A DNA stretch of 19,365 bases from NCBI GenBank assembly GCA_035291645.1, contig DATDRQ010000069.1, positions 1 through 19,365 on the forward strand, in the 5' to 3' direction. Every line of letters begins with the position of its first letter. Positions within the stretch are counted from its first letter, which is position 1. The DNA is from DATDRQ01 sp035291645. GTDB lineage: Bacteria > Chloroflexota > Anaerolineae > Anaerolineales > UBA4823. The position numbers and the translations under genes are program-made. Positions 12,896-19,365 of the stretch are shown piece after piece. The notes under the pieces were generated by a model, which saw only the letters and a list, made by a program, of their open reading frames with translations, did not search any database and was not told the DNA's origin.

Positions 12896-14194
12896 TCAGC
12901 GCTGGTTCGTCAATAAGACCTTATCCACCCGGTAACCGTCCATATCCATCACTTCCATGCGCCAATCCCCCAGGGAAAAAGAGTCGCCACTGACCGGTAC
13001 TCGCCCCAGCTGCGCCATCACCAATCCCGCCAGGGTCTCATATCCCACCTGGACTTCATCGGGCAAGTCGCGCAGTTCCAGCAGTTCTTTCAGTTCGCTT
13101 ACCGAAAGCATTCCATCCACCAACAGCGATCCGTCTTCCCTGCGGACAACCTGCGGTTCCTGTTGCTCTTCAACTGAAGGCATATCCCCAACGATCGCCA
13201 CGAGTATATCGTTCAGGGTTACCAGACCAACGATTCCCCCATACTCATCAACGACCAGGGCGATCTGATCACTCTTTTGCCGGAACTTTTCCAGCGCGTT
13301 AAGGATGCGCGTGGCTTCTGGTATGAAAAGCGGCAGGTGCACTAGTGTACGCAGTTCGATCTCTTCACCGTGGACCTGCCTGGCGAACAGATCCTTCACA
13401 TGTAAGATGCCGAGAACTTCGTCGGGGCTCCCCTGGCAGACGGGAAAACGGGAATACCCGGAGGAAATGACGATCTGGAGATTGGCTTCGAGGGGGTCTT
13501 CTATGTCCAGCCAGACCATCCCGGTGCGGTACGTCATCATACTGCTCACTTTTCGATCGCCAAGCCGGAAAACTCGCTCCATGATCTCCTGCTCCGCTTC
13601 TTCGAAGACTCCCAGGCGGGTGCCCTCGAAGATCATGCCCCGGATCTCTGCCTCGGTAACAGCAGGTTCTTGGGACGGCTTGAAGTTCAGCAGCCGAAAT
13701 ACCGTTTCTGTCGAGACACTTAGCAGGTGAACCACCGGGGTCGCCAGCCGTGAAATGGTTTGCATGAGGGGCGCCACCCGGGTAGCAATCCTTTCCGGGT
13801 CCGCCAGAGCGATGCGTTTGGGTACCAGCTCACCGATAACCAGGGACAGGTAGGTGATCACAACTACGACAATTGCGACGCTGATCCCTTTACTGTATGG
13901 GATCAGTGGAGGATACCTGGACAACGCGATAGCCAGCTGGGCGGCGATCGTCGCGCCACCGTAGGCCCCGCTCAAGATTCCGATCAGGGTGATACCAACC
14001 TGTACGGTCGAAAGGAAACGGGTAGGCTCCCGTGCCAGATCAAGCGCTACCTGTGCCCGACCATCTCCAGACGCGGCCCGTTGCAGCATCCTCTGTTTAC
14101 GGGCAGAGACGACCGCTATTTCCGAAAGCGCAAACACACCGTTGGCGAAAATTAATATCAACAGGATGAGGGATTCTATGGCTATCTGGCTCAT
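12896..14194 (-). CDS. HlyC/CorC family membrane protein (DUF21/CNNM + CBS pair + CorC_HlyC)
   Basis: 432 residues. Residues 1-180 are the DUF21/CNNM membrane domain, with hydrophobic segments near 4-28, 60-92, 103-121 and 140-165 and the GELVPKR motif (121-127). A CBS pair covers about 210-340 (MTYRTGMVWLD, YSRFPVC at 247-253, VVDEYGGIVGLVT at 314-326). The acidic CorC_HlyC 'transporter-associated' domain runs from about 347 to the end (DGSLLVDGMLSVSEL, GYETLAGLVMAQLGRVP). Homologues have been linked to Mg2+/Co2+ efflux; 'hemolysin' is a historical label. A GGAGG box is 11 nt before the ATG. It starts 37 nt after the nucleotidyltransferase gene on the same strand and may be co-transcribed. 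Confidence 0.93.
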   Translation of the reverse strand: MSQIAIESLILLILIFANGVFALSEIAVVSARKQRMLQRAASGDGRAQVALDLAREPTRFLSTVQVGITLIGILSGAYGGATIAAQLAIALSRYPPLIPYSKGISVAIVVVVITYLSLVIGELVPKRIALADPERIATRVAPLMQTISRLATPVVHLLSVSTETVFRLLNFKPSQEPAVTEAEIRGMIFEGTRLGVFEEAEQEIMERVFRLGDRKVSSMMTYRTGMVWLDIEDPLEANLQIVISSGYSRFPVCQGSPDEVLGILHVKDLFARQVHGEEIELRTLVHLPLFIPEATRILNALEKFRQKSDQIALVVDEYGGIVGLVTLNDILVAIVGDMPSVEEQQEPQVVRREDGSLLVDGMLSVSELKELLELRDLPDEVQVGYETLAGLVMAQLGRVPVSGDSFSLGDWRMEVMDMDGYRVDKVLLTNQR

Positions 14195-14231
14195 GCGGGC
14201 AACCTACCTCCGTGTTTGCACCGCACAAGGA

Positions 14232-15239
14232 TCAGCCATCAATACCATTTGCGCGTGCCCAACGGTCTAATATTTCCTCGATCGTATCCAGGTAAGCGTC
14301 CAGCGCGGCCACCCGCTGCTCGAAACCCCCCTCCAGCAGGCCCAGCTGGTTCAGAGCGGCCTCCCACTCCGGTCGGGCGGGGCTGTCTTCGGCCAAGAGC
14401 AGGATGGCTTGCGTCCAGGTGTGCAGCAGCGGCCACAGGGCATTTTGGGGTTGATTTCCTTCGACAATCTGGTCCAGCGCCCGCCGATAATAGTAGCAGC
14501 GATCCGGGTGCAGGCGCGTAGGCGCATCCAAGAAACCCAGCGAATCATAAGCAGATTGCCAGGCCGGCAACCAGGCGCGCAGGCGGGGCGCGTCCACTTG
14601 CGCCCCGCCAAGCAAGCCAAGTAATCCCGGGTACAGTCCGGGATGGCCGATCGCATCTACCCGGGCAGGCAGCTGCAACAAGAAGCGCCGCTCGGTAAGC
14701 GGTGAGCCGGCCAGGCTGACGACGCCGTTCACCACATGGTCGATCGCCTTAAGATAAAGCTCGATCTGGTCGGGGCCAGGCGTCCCCCTCAAATCATGCA
14801 ATCCGAACCAGATCTCGCGGGCGTGCTCGGCCTGGCCACGAGCGCGGCCGATCACGTTGTCCGGCTGGTTGAACTGGCTACGCACGCTGGCCTGGGTGAA
14901 ATCCATGAAGTGCTGCGGGTCGTACAGGATCTTACACTTCACCAGAGTCGGCCCCAGCCAGGGATGTAGTCGCAGTGAACGCGGCCAGCGGTATTCATCG
15001 CGGGAGTGGTGGGCGATGTCCAAATGGACCTCATCCGACATGCGCTGGATCTCGCGCTCTACGCCGGGCGCCTCGTTATGGATGAACACGAGATCGATAT
15101 CGGCTGTCCCGCCCAGCAGGGGGTCGTCATCCAGCAAGGAGCCGGTCAGGTAGACCGAGAGCAAATCCCGGTCGCTGCGGGTGCGTTGGGCGACCGTGTC
15201 CCGGGCAATCTTATGCAGAAGAGAAGGGGTAATACGCAT
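14232..15239 (-). CDS. Nucleotidyltransferase-fold protein (Pol-beta type)
   Basis: 335 residues. The N-terminal 120 residues show the nucleotidyltransferase signature: GS (33-34) in VYLTGSLLDDDP, then D47-x-D49 in GTADIDLVFI, with a third acidic residue likely in HLDIAHH (about D74). The rest (about 130-330) is mostly helical with many Leu and Trp, like the helical partner domain of aminoglycoside or kanamycin nucleotidyltransferase-type proteins. The substrate is unknown. It follows the deoxynucleoside kinase gene by 30 nt on the same strand. A role in nucleotide metabolism or small-molecule modification are both possible. Confidence 0.8.
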   Translation of the reverse strand: MRITPSLLHKIARDTVAQRTRSDRDLLSVYLTGSLLDDDPLLGGTADIDLVFIHNEAPGVEREIQRMSDEVHLDIAHHSRDEYRWPRSLRLHPWLGPTLVKCKILYDPQHFMDFTQASVRSQFNQPDNVIGRARGQAEHAREIWFGLHDLRGTPGPDQIELYLKAIDHVVNGVVSLAGSPLTERRFLLQLPARVDAIGHPGLYPGLLGLLGGAQVDAPRLRAWLPAWQSAYDSLGFLDAPTRLHPDRCYYYRRALDQIVEGNQPQNALWPLLHTWTQAILLLAEDSPARPEWEAALNQLGLLEGGFEQRVAALDAYLDTIEEILDRWARANGIDG

Positions 15240-15269
15240 GGTTTAACGAGATATGATCTGCATAACTGT

Positions 15270-15920
15270 TTAGTCGCTTGGGACTGTCTCTAACGGCAAC
15301 TCTACCTGGAATGGCGGTAGTTGCAAAGCCTGGCGGATGCGGTTTTCGATGTACTTCAGGTGAGCCGGGTTCTTAACATAGTCTAGTGGATCGGTATCGA
15401 CGGTCAGCACTGCCGATCCCTGGCTCCCGTCTCGGAAAAAATCCTCGTAAACCGCGTGCAGCTGCTCGATGTAAGCCGGCTCCATGTTGCGTTCGTAGGA
15501 CCGGTCGCGCAAGGAGATGCGCTGCATCAGCACGCCCGGGTCCGCCCTCAGGTAGACGATCAGGTCCGGTTTGGGCAGCTTCTCTTCCAAGGCCTCGTGC
15601 ACCCGGTTATACATCTCTAGCTCGTCGCCTTTCAGGTTGATTCGAGCGAACAGGGCATCCTTCTCGAAAGTGTAATCCGAGATCAGACGCTCGTCGCTCG
15701 CCAGGATGTCATGGACGGCATGGCGCTGTTGCTGGTAGCGGCTGAGTAGGAAGAAGATCTGGGTCTGGAAGGCATAGCGTTCGCGGTCGGCGTAAAAATC
15801 CGAAAGGAACGGGTTTTCTTCGAAAACTTCCAGCAGCAGGACAGACTGGAAGCAAGGTTGGAGCAGGCGGGCCAGGGTCGTCTTGCCGACGCCGATCACG
15901 CCCTCAATGGCAATGTACAT
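15270..15920 (-). CDS. Deoxynucleoside kinase family protein
   Basis: 216 residues, the usual size. The P-loop is EGVIGVGKTT (6-15). EENPFL (34-39) is the substrate-pocket motif, SDYTFEKD (81-88) matches the D-R/Y-S motif region, and RDRSYERN (138-145) is the lid/arginine-rich loop. These are the hallmarks of the dNK/dGK/dCK family, which phosphorylates deoxynucleosides in salvage. Which base it prefers cannot be read by eye. It is the first of three same-strand genes (kinase, nucleotidyltransferase, HlyC/CorC-type), with gaps of 30 and 37 nt. No strong ribosome-binding site was seen before the ATG. Confidence 0.9.
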   Translation of the reverse strand: MYIAIEGVIGVGKTTLARLLQPCFQSVLLLEVFEENPFLSDFYADRERYAFQTQIFFLLSRYQQQRHAVHDILASDERLISDYTFEKDALFARINLKGDELEMYNRVHEALEEKLPKPDLIVYLRADPGVLMQRISLRDRSYERNMEPAYIEQLHAVYEDFFRDGSQGSAVLTVDTDPLDYVKNPAHLKYIENRIRQALQLPPFQVELPLETVPSD

Positions 15921-16027
15921 GGCGGGGTTGTCGGTTTATCCAGTGTCAATCTTACGTGTCGAGTGTTTTGTTTCAGGTAACAAGGTATCGTTAAGCATAC
16001 CACGAAAGGCCTGACACAGAACCGGGA

Positions 16028-17281
16028 TCAACCACCGTCCTGCGCAGGAGCCTCTGCAGGGTCCTCGCCGGAGCGGGTGAGCTGGTCTCGGCCGGCGAAA
16101 TCGCCGCCGCCGGTGTTTACATCCCCAGCAATGTAGGCGCCGCCCTGGGTGTTGATCTCCTTGTAGATCAGGAAGAACTTTTGCCCTGCGTTCTGATCCA
16201 TTCCTTGGGACTGGAGGAAGGCTTGCACGCGCGGCTGGTCCAGCTTACCGGCGAGCAAGTCCGGCAACCCGAATACGGCCTGAGGGAAGCGGGGCTGGAT
16301 CTCGTCGAAATCGGTGACCACCACGCCCTTATAGATTTGCGTCACATAGAATTGTTCGATCCAGGCTACCATTTGCTGCAAGCCTTGCGCGCTGGTCGGG
16401 TCGTAGGTGCAATAGGTGGCATACAGACCTTCTCGGCCTTCGAACTCGCCGACGAAGGAGACCGCCGCGCTGACGGCGTACCCGGCGACCCCGGCTCGGG
16501 GGGCCGGCAGCATGGTTAAATCGTCGACGTGCAGGTACAGGGTGGGGATCTCGCGATGCCCTACGAAAAAGGAGGGCAGGTCTTCCAGCAGGTAGTGCAT
16601 TTCGCCGCTCAAATTGACCGGCGCAGCTCCCTCCGCCAACAGGCGCGGCTTGATCTGGGCGTAGAAGCGGCGCGGGATCAAGACCGGGAAACCTTCGTGG
16701 CAAACGCCGCTCGACGAAGCGGTCATGAAGTAGTGCGGCTCGCCGGAGACCAGGCGCGGTCGCAGGCGCACCGCGCCAACCCCGCCGCGCAGCATGCTGA
16801 GCTTCCCGGAGGGATTGAAGTAGCTGATCCCCTGCGGGGTGTCTACCCGGTCCAGAAATGACTGCTGGCGGTTCTGCTTCCCTTCGGCGGTATGGAATTT
16901 CCCCGGGCTGAGCGGGAACCATTCGAACAGGTGGAATCGCTCCAGGGTTACCCGCCGGGTATCGAACAGCTGCTCCTGGGTGAACAGCTGCCAAGCCTGT
17001 TCGTTCGAGTCGACCTTCTGAGACTGGTCCGTCTGTGGAACCATGAAGCGATTGACCATCGGGTAATGCGCCAGGCGGGTCTGGTCGTCGATGATCTCGC
17101 CCATATCGATCGCCTGCAATTTCCGCAGGTAGCGGTCGGGCAGCTGCGGTTCCGGGACCGATCCCCTCGAAGAGCCGCCCCCGCCGCCCATCCCGGGGGC
17201 GATGCGCTGCTCCCAGGGCTTGATCTCCCCATCGGACGGCGGCTCCGGCTCCTGTAAACGGAAGTCATTCTGATCGCTCAT
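16028..17281 (-). CDS. Uncharacterised protein with C-terminal GDVNTGGGDFAGRD motif
   Basis: 417 residues; I do not recognise the main domain. Residues 1-50 are Pro/Gly/Glu-rich and probably disordered (a run of five Gly). Residues 55-375 look like a soluble folded alpha/beta protein without a signal peptide or membrane segment. Notable stretches are HYFMTASSSGVCHEGFPVLIP, the two Leu-rich strands around YLHVDDLTML, and IYKGVVVTDFDEIQPRFPQAVFG. The tail (about 380-400) has AYIAGDVNTGGGDFAGRDQ, the short Gly-Asp repeat seen at the ends or linkers of many multi-domain NTPase and effector-associated proteins of Cyanobacteria and Chloroflexota. An AGGAGG box is 7 nt before the ATG and a promoter lies at 17323-17351, so it is probably a single-gene unit. 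Confidence 0.75.
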   Translation of the reverse strand: MSDQNDFRLQEPEPPSDGEIKPWEQRIAPGMGGGGGSSRGSVPEPQLPDRYLRKLQAIDMGEIIDDQTRLAHYPMVNRFMVPQTDQSQKVDSNEQAWQLFTQEQLFDTRRVTLERFHLFEWFPLSPGKFHTAEGKQNRQQSFLDRVDTPQGISYFNPSGKLSMLRGGVGAVRLRPRLVSGEPHYFMTASSSGVCHEGFPVLIPRRFYAQIKPRLLAEGAAPVNLSGEMHYLLEDLPSFFVGHREIPTLYLHVDDLTMLPAPRAGVAGYAVSAAVSFVGEFEGREGLYATYCTYDPTSAQGLQQMVAWIEQFYVTQIYKGVVVTDFDEIQPRFPQAVFGLPDLLAGKLDQPRVQAFLQSQGMDQNAGQKFFLIYKEINTQGGAYIAGDVNTGGGDFAGRDQLTRSGEDPAEAPAQDGG

Positions 17282-17322
17282 CGGATATCCTCCTGCTTGT
17301 TTTCCGTTCAGATCCCGCTCCC

Positions 17323-17351
17323 AGTGTATCGAAAAAATCAGAGCGAGTCAA
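17323..17351 (-). promoter_or_regulatory. Promoter for the 417-residue protein
   Basis: Minus strand: TTGACT (17351-17346), 17-nt spacer, TACACT (17328-17323). The expected start near 17316 leaves a leader of about 35 nt before the ATG at 17281, which carries an AGGAGG ribosome site. Confidence 0.55.
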
Positions 17352-17422
17352 TCCGGTATTATTGGCCGCTTGAATGGAACCAAGGCGAATAGGTAATTAG
17401 TCCTACCAACCAACTAATCTGC

Positions 17423-17450
17423 TTGACAACTTCAAATCATGGGCTACACT
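17423..17450 (+). promoter_or_regulatory. Promoter for the small membrane protein gene
   Basis: Plus strand: TTGACA (17423-17428), 16-nt spacer, TACACT (17445-17450). The leader to the ATG at 17632 is about 175 nt and holds no gene; it has a small CGGC-TGAA-GCCG hairpin at 17471-17482. Together with the divergent promoter at 17323-17351 this accounts for the 350-nt gap. Confidence 0.55.
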
Positions 17451-17631
17451 AAGGGGGCAGGGAGAGGGTGCGGCTGAAGCCGGACACCGGGCGGGCGAGA
17501 AAGACTACTGCAATCTTTTGAAAGCCCAGTAAACCAATAGACCCCGGATGCAGTTACGCAGATCAGTGCAGGTTGATTCCAGCCCTCAGCCGGAACAGGA
17601 GAAATAACCTTCATCTGCCCCAGGGTGTGTG

Positions 17632-17994
17632 ATGCCGGTCAAAAAACTGCTAAAAGAGGATAAGGAATTCTTATCTCCCGAATCCTATATTGTTCGGGAG
17701 GTTGAAGCGGGTACCAGGCAAAAAGAGCTGGAGGTCGAAGAACGGGAATCGCGCCTGGCGGGGAAAATCCAGATGACACGCAGGCAGGAAAAGCTTTTTA
17801 CCATCCTTGTCGTCGCCTTCCCAATGTCCGTCATCTTCACACTGGTCGTCGTCTTAATGGACGGATACAGATTGTGGGGTCTCGACGTCGAGACCTCCAC
17901 CATCAATCTGCTGATCGGAGCGACGATCGCTGAGATCGCCGGATTATTAACCTTAATCCTCTCCAGCAGACTAAAGATAAAGGGTTCATCGTAG
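17632..17994 (+). CDS. Small two-helix membrane protein, unknown function
   Basis: 120 residues from the ATG at 17632 (a GTG directly precedes it). The first 50 residues are charged and probably helical or coiled coil (EVEAGTRQKELEVEERESR). Two transmembrane segments follow, about 55-77 (LFTILVVAFPMSVIFTLVVV) and 90-111 (INLLIGATIAEIAGLLTLIL), joined by a short loop with DGYRLWGLDVE. The tail is short and basic. The pattern suggests a cytoplasmic coiled coil on a helical hairpin anchor. AGGGTG lies 5 nt before the ATG. No family was recognised. The next gene downstream has its own promoter. Confidence 0.7.
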   Translation: MPVKKLLKEDKEFLSPESYIVREVEAGTRQKELEVEERESRLAGKIQMTRRQEKLFTILVVAFPMSVIFTLVVVLMDGYRLWGLDVETSTINLLIGATIAEIAGLLTLILSSRLKIKGSS

Positions 17995-18064
17995 GTTTGG
18001 GTGCGTATCCGGACCAGGTGCAAGGATATGGAGACTCTCGCATCAATAAAGAATAAATGTTCTA

Positions 18065-18092
18065 TTGACAAAGGTTAGCACTATCATATAAT
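18065..18092 (+). promoter_or_regulatory. Consensus promoter of the ribbon-helix-helix-like gene
   Basis: TTGACA (18065-18070), 16-nt spacer, TATAAT (18087-18092), both perfect. The -10 box lies inside the palindrome 18079-18099, and the start codon is at 18157. Confidence 0.75.
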
Positions 18093-18099
18093 GATAGTG
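18079..18099. promoter_or_regulatory. 21-bp palindromic operator over the -10 box
   Basis: CACTATCAT (18079-18087), centre ATA, ATGATAGTG (18091-18099): perfect 9-bp arms. A second inverted repeat, AGTGTTT (18096-18102) with AAACACT (18111-18117), overlaps its right end at the transcription start. A protein bound here would block the promoter. The downstream product looks like a ribbon-helix-helix DNA binder, so autorepression is likely. Confidence 0.65.
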
Positions 18100-18156
18100 T
18101 TTTTAGTGGGAAACACTCAATATTTACTCAATAATTAATCGTTTATTAAGGAGTTT

Positions 18157-18675
18157 ATGAAGAGGCTACAATTCGAACTTTCTGATACGAGAGTTGAAGA
18201 ACTGGACGCTCTGGCAGAGCGGACAGGGTTAAAGACACGAGTCTATTTGATCAATGCTGCCCTGACACTTTTCGAGTGGGCTGTTCGAGAACGAGAAGCC
18301 GGCCGCATCATCGCCTCGGTAGATGAGAAAAGAGACCGATATAAAGAGATCGAGATGCCTGGTTTTCCTAGTATCGCAGAAGAGGAAAGCACTCTCGAAG
18401 CCATCCTTGATCAGTTAGAGCTTTATCTGAAAACTCCTGAACAAGAGGTCAGGTTCACTGCTCTGACAGAAGTCCTATCCAAAGATATCTCAGCCAAGAA
18501 TTCAAAATACGAGCATCCCTCCGGGACCGAGCGGTCTCCAAACGCAAGGGAACTCCGGGACGAGCCGGTTCAAAAACACCCGCAGGGGGTTGAAGAAGAA
18601 AGACCTCGGGAATCCGGCTCCGTTGAGGGACCCGTGCTTGTCTTCGATTCGCCCGACCCCTCCGATAGAGGATAA
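18157..18675 (+). CDS. Ribbon-helix-helix-like protein with charged C-terminal region
   Basis: 172 residues. Residues 1-50 fit a MetJ/Arc/CopG ribbon-helix-helix: strand KRLQFELSD, helix TRVEELDALAERTG, turn, and second helix RVYLINAALTLFEWAVRER. This is followed by GRIIASVDEKRDRYKEIEMPGF, a segment that often follows this domain in unannotated bacterial proteins as I remember them. The middle (about 70-115) is acidic and helical, and the last 60 residues are polar, low-complexity and probably disordered. AAGGAG is 3 nt before the ATG. The palindrome over its promoter suggests it regulates itself. Whether it is a free regulator or an antitoxin is open; no toxin gene is adjacent on the same strand. 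Confidence 0.75.
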   Translation: MKRLQFELSDTRVEELDALAERTGLKTRVYLINAALTLFEWAVREREAGRIIASVDEKRDRYKEIEMPGFPSIAEEESTLEAILDQLELYLKTPEQEVRFTALTEVLSKDISAKNSKYEHPSGTERSPNARELRDEPVQKHPQGVEEERPRESGSVEGPVLVFDSPDPSDRG

Positions 18676-18837
18676 GCCGGGCGCATAGCCGGAGATTCAC
18701 GGTCATCCCATCCTGAGGAACAACCAGGCTGACAGATGGAAGACCAGCTGGCGGCCTAGTTATACTCTGTCATTGCGCCACGGATAAGCCGATTGCCCTG
18801 CTCCGGCGACCTTCTGTAGCCGATCCTTCGATCCAGT

Positions 18838-19365
18838 TTAAGGGGTCATTACCTGGACCGGGATAGCTTCCAGCTGAGCGACCAGGTCCTGGATCACGTT
18901 GAAGCCGCCCTGCCAGAACCCGGCGCTGCGAATATCGATCCCGGCCTCGTCCAGGATGCGCGCCGGGGCGTCTGACCCCCCGGCGGATAGTATCTTGAGG
19001 TAGCGCGGTTTGAATGCCTCGCCCTCCGCCTTGAACTGCTGGTACAACGAGAAGACCAACAGCTGTCCGAAGGCGTAGGCGTACACGTAGAATGGCACGT
19101 GGTAGAAGTGCCAGATAGAGATCCACTCCCATTTGAACTCGTCGCTCAGTTCCACCGCATCCCCGAACTGCTCGCTCAGGTTCTCCTGGTAGGCGGCAGC
19201 CAACTCATCCACCGAGACGCCCTCCTGGGTCAGTTCGTGCGCCCGGCGCTCGAACATGGCGAAGAAGGCCTGGCGCATGATGGTGGCGTAGGCGTCGTCC
19301 ACCTGGCGGAAGAGCAGGTCGCGGCGCACGTCCTCGTCGCGCTCCTCTGCCAGCAGGCGGTCCAC
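18838..19365 (-). CDS. pepF: M3 family oligoendopeptidase, C-terminal part (start beyond right edge)
   Basis: The last 175 residues of an oligoendopeptidase F-type (M3B) zinc peptidase. The gene enters from the right edge, so the HExxH site is outside the window. The visible part has the conserved AYATIMRQAFFAMFE helix, the WISIWHFYHVPFYVYAYAFGQLLVF substrate-pocket region with its His and Tyr residues, and FKPRYLKILSAGGSDAPARILDEAGIDI, the usual C-terminal stretch. These cytoplasmic enzymes cut short peptides. The stop codon at 18838 faces the ribbon-helix-helix-like gene, with 162 nt between the convergent ends and no clear terminator in them. Confidence 0.92.
   Translation of the reverse strand: MDRLLAEERDEDVRRDLLFRQVDDAYATIMRQAFFAMFERRAHELTQEGVSVDELAAAYQENLSEQFGDAVELSDEFKWEWISIWHFYHVPFYVYAYAFGQLLVFSLYQQFKAEGEAFKPRYLKILSAGGSDAPARILDEAGIDIRSAGFWQGGFNVIQDLVAQLEAIPVQVMTP

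Noticed and set aside
15921..16027. Promoter for the deoxynucleoside kinase gene
   Set aside because: A TTGACA is present on the minus strand but lies too close to the ATG to have a -10 and start site before it; no other convincing pair of boxes was seen.
18455..18706. Minus-strand 83-codon frame across the end of the ribbon-helix-helix-like gene
   Set aside because: Arg-rich shadow frame with no motif; the plus-strand gene has promoter, operator and ribosome site.

Overview
The window is a GC-rich bacterial chromosome segment. Its gene content (a CysO/CysM/JAMM cysteine system, a CysO-DUF4395 fusion, PIG-L deacetylase, SPFH protein, CPBP protease, M3 oligopeptidase and a protein with a GDVNTGGGDF tail) best suggests a Chloroflexota (Anaerolineae-like) organism. 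That assignment is inference from gene families; no rRNA or other marker is present. No tRNA, rRNA, CRISPR array or insertion sequence was recognised.

Layout. (a) 1-3594, minus: a very large secreted protein, cut off by the left edge, that joins a type I phosphodiesterase/alkaline-phosphatase-fold domain to a UshA/CD73-like 5'-nucleotidase. It has a good promoter and a long structured leader. (b) 4072-5810, minus: PIG-L deacetylase, SRPBCC protein and DUF3052-like protein, tightly coupled. (c) 5894-9717, minus: an operon for cysteine synthesis through a protein-bound thiocarboxylate: CysM, JAMM (Mec-like) peptidase, a CysO-like sulfur carrier fused to membrane domain DUF4395, a membrane-anchored thioredoxin, and MoeB-rhodanese. 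A consensus promoter and a roughly 275-nt leader with mutually exclusive RNA helices precede it.

(d) 10001-12779, plus: from a divergent promoter region with a 12-bp inverted repeat over both -35 boxes and six tandem 8-bp units, a YtrA-type GntR regulator, an SPFH/band-7 protein, a small DUF4177-like protein and a CPBP intramembrane protease. (e) 12854-12879: a perfect palindrome holding the universal parS sequence, between convergent genes. (f) 12896-15920, minus: deoxynucleoside kinase, nucleotidyltransferase and HlyC/CorC-type CBS membrane protein. (g) 16028-17281, minus: a 417-residue protein of unknown function. (h) 17632-18675, plus: a small two-helix membrane protein and a ribbon-helix-helix-like protein whose promoter carries a 21-bp palindrome. 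(i) 18838-19365, minus: the C-terminal part of an M3-family oligoendopeptidase.

The strongest candidates for something little described are the sulfur carrier encoded as an internal domain of a membrane protein, the structured leader of its operon, and the parS site.
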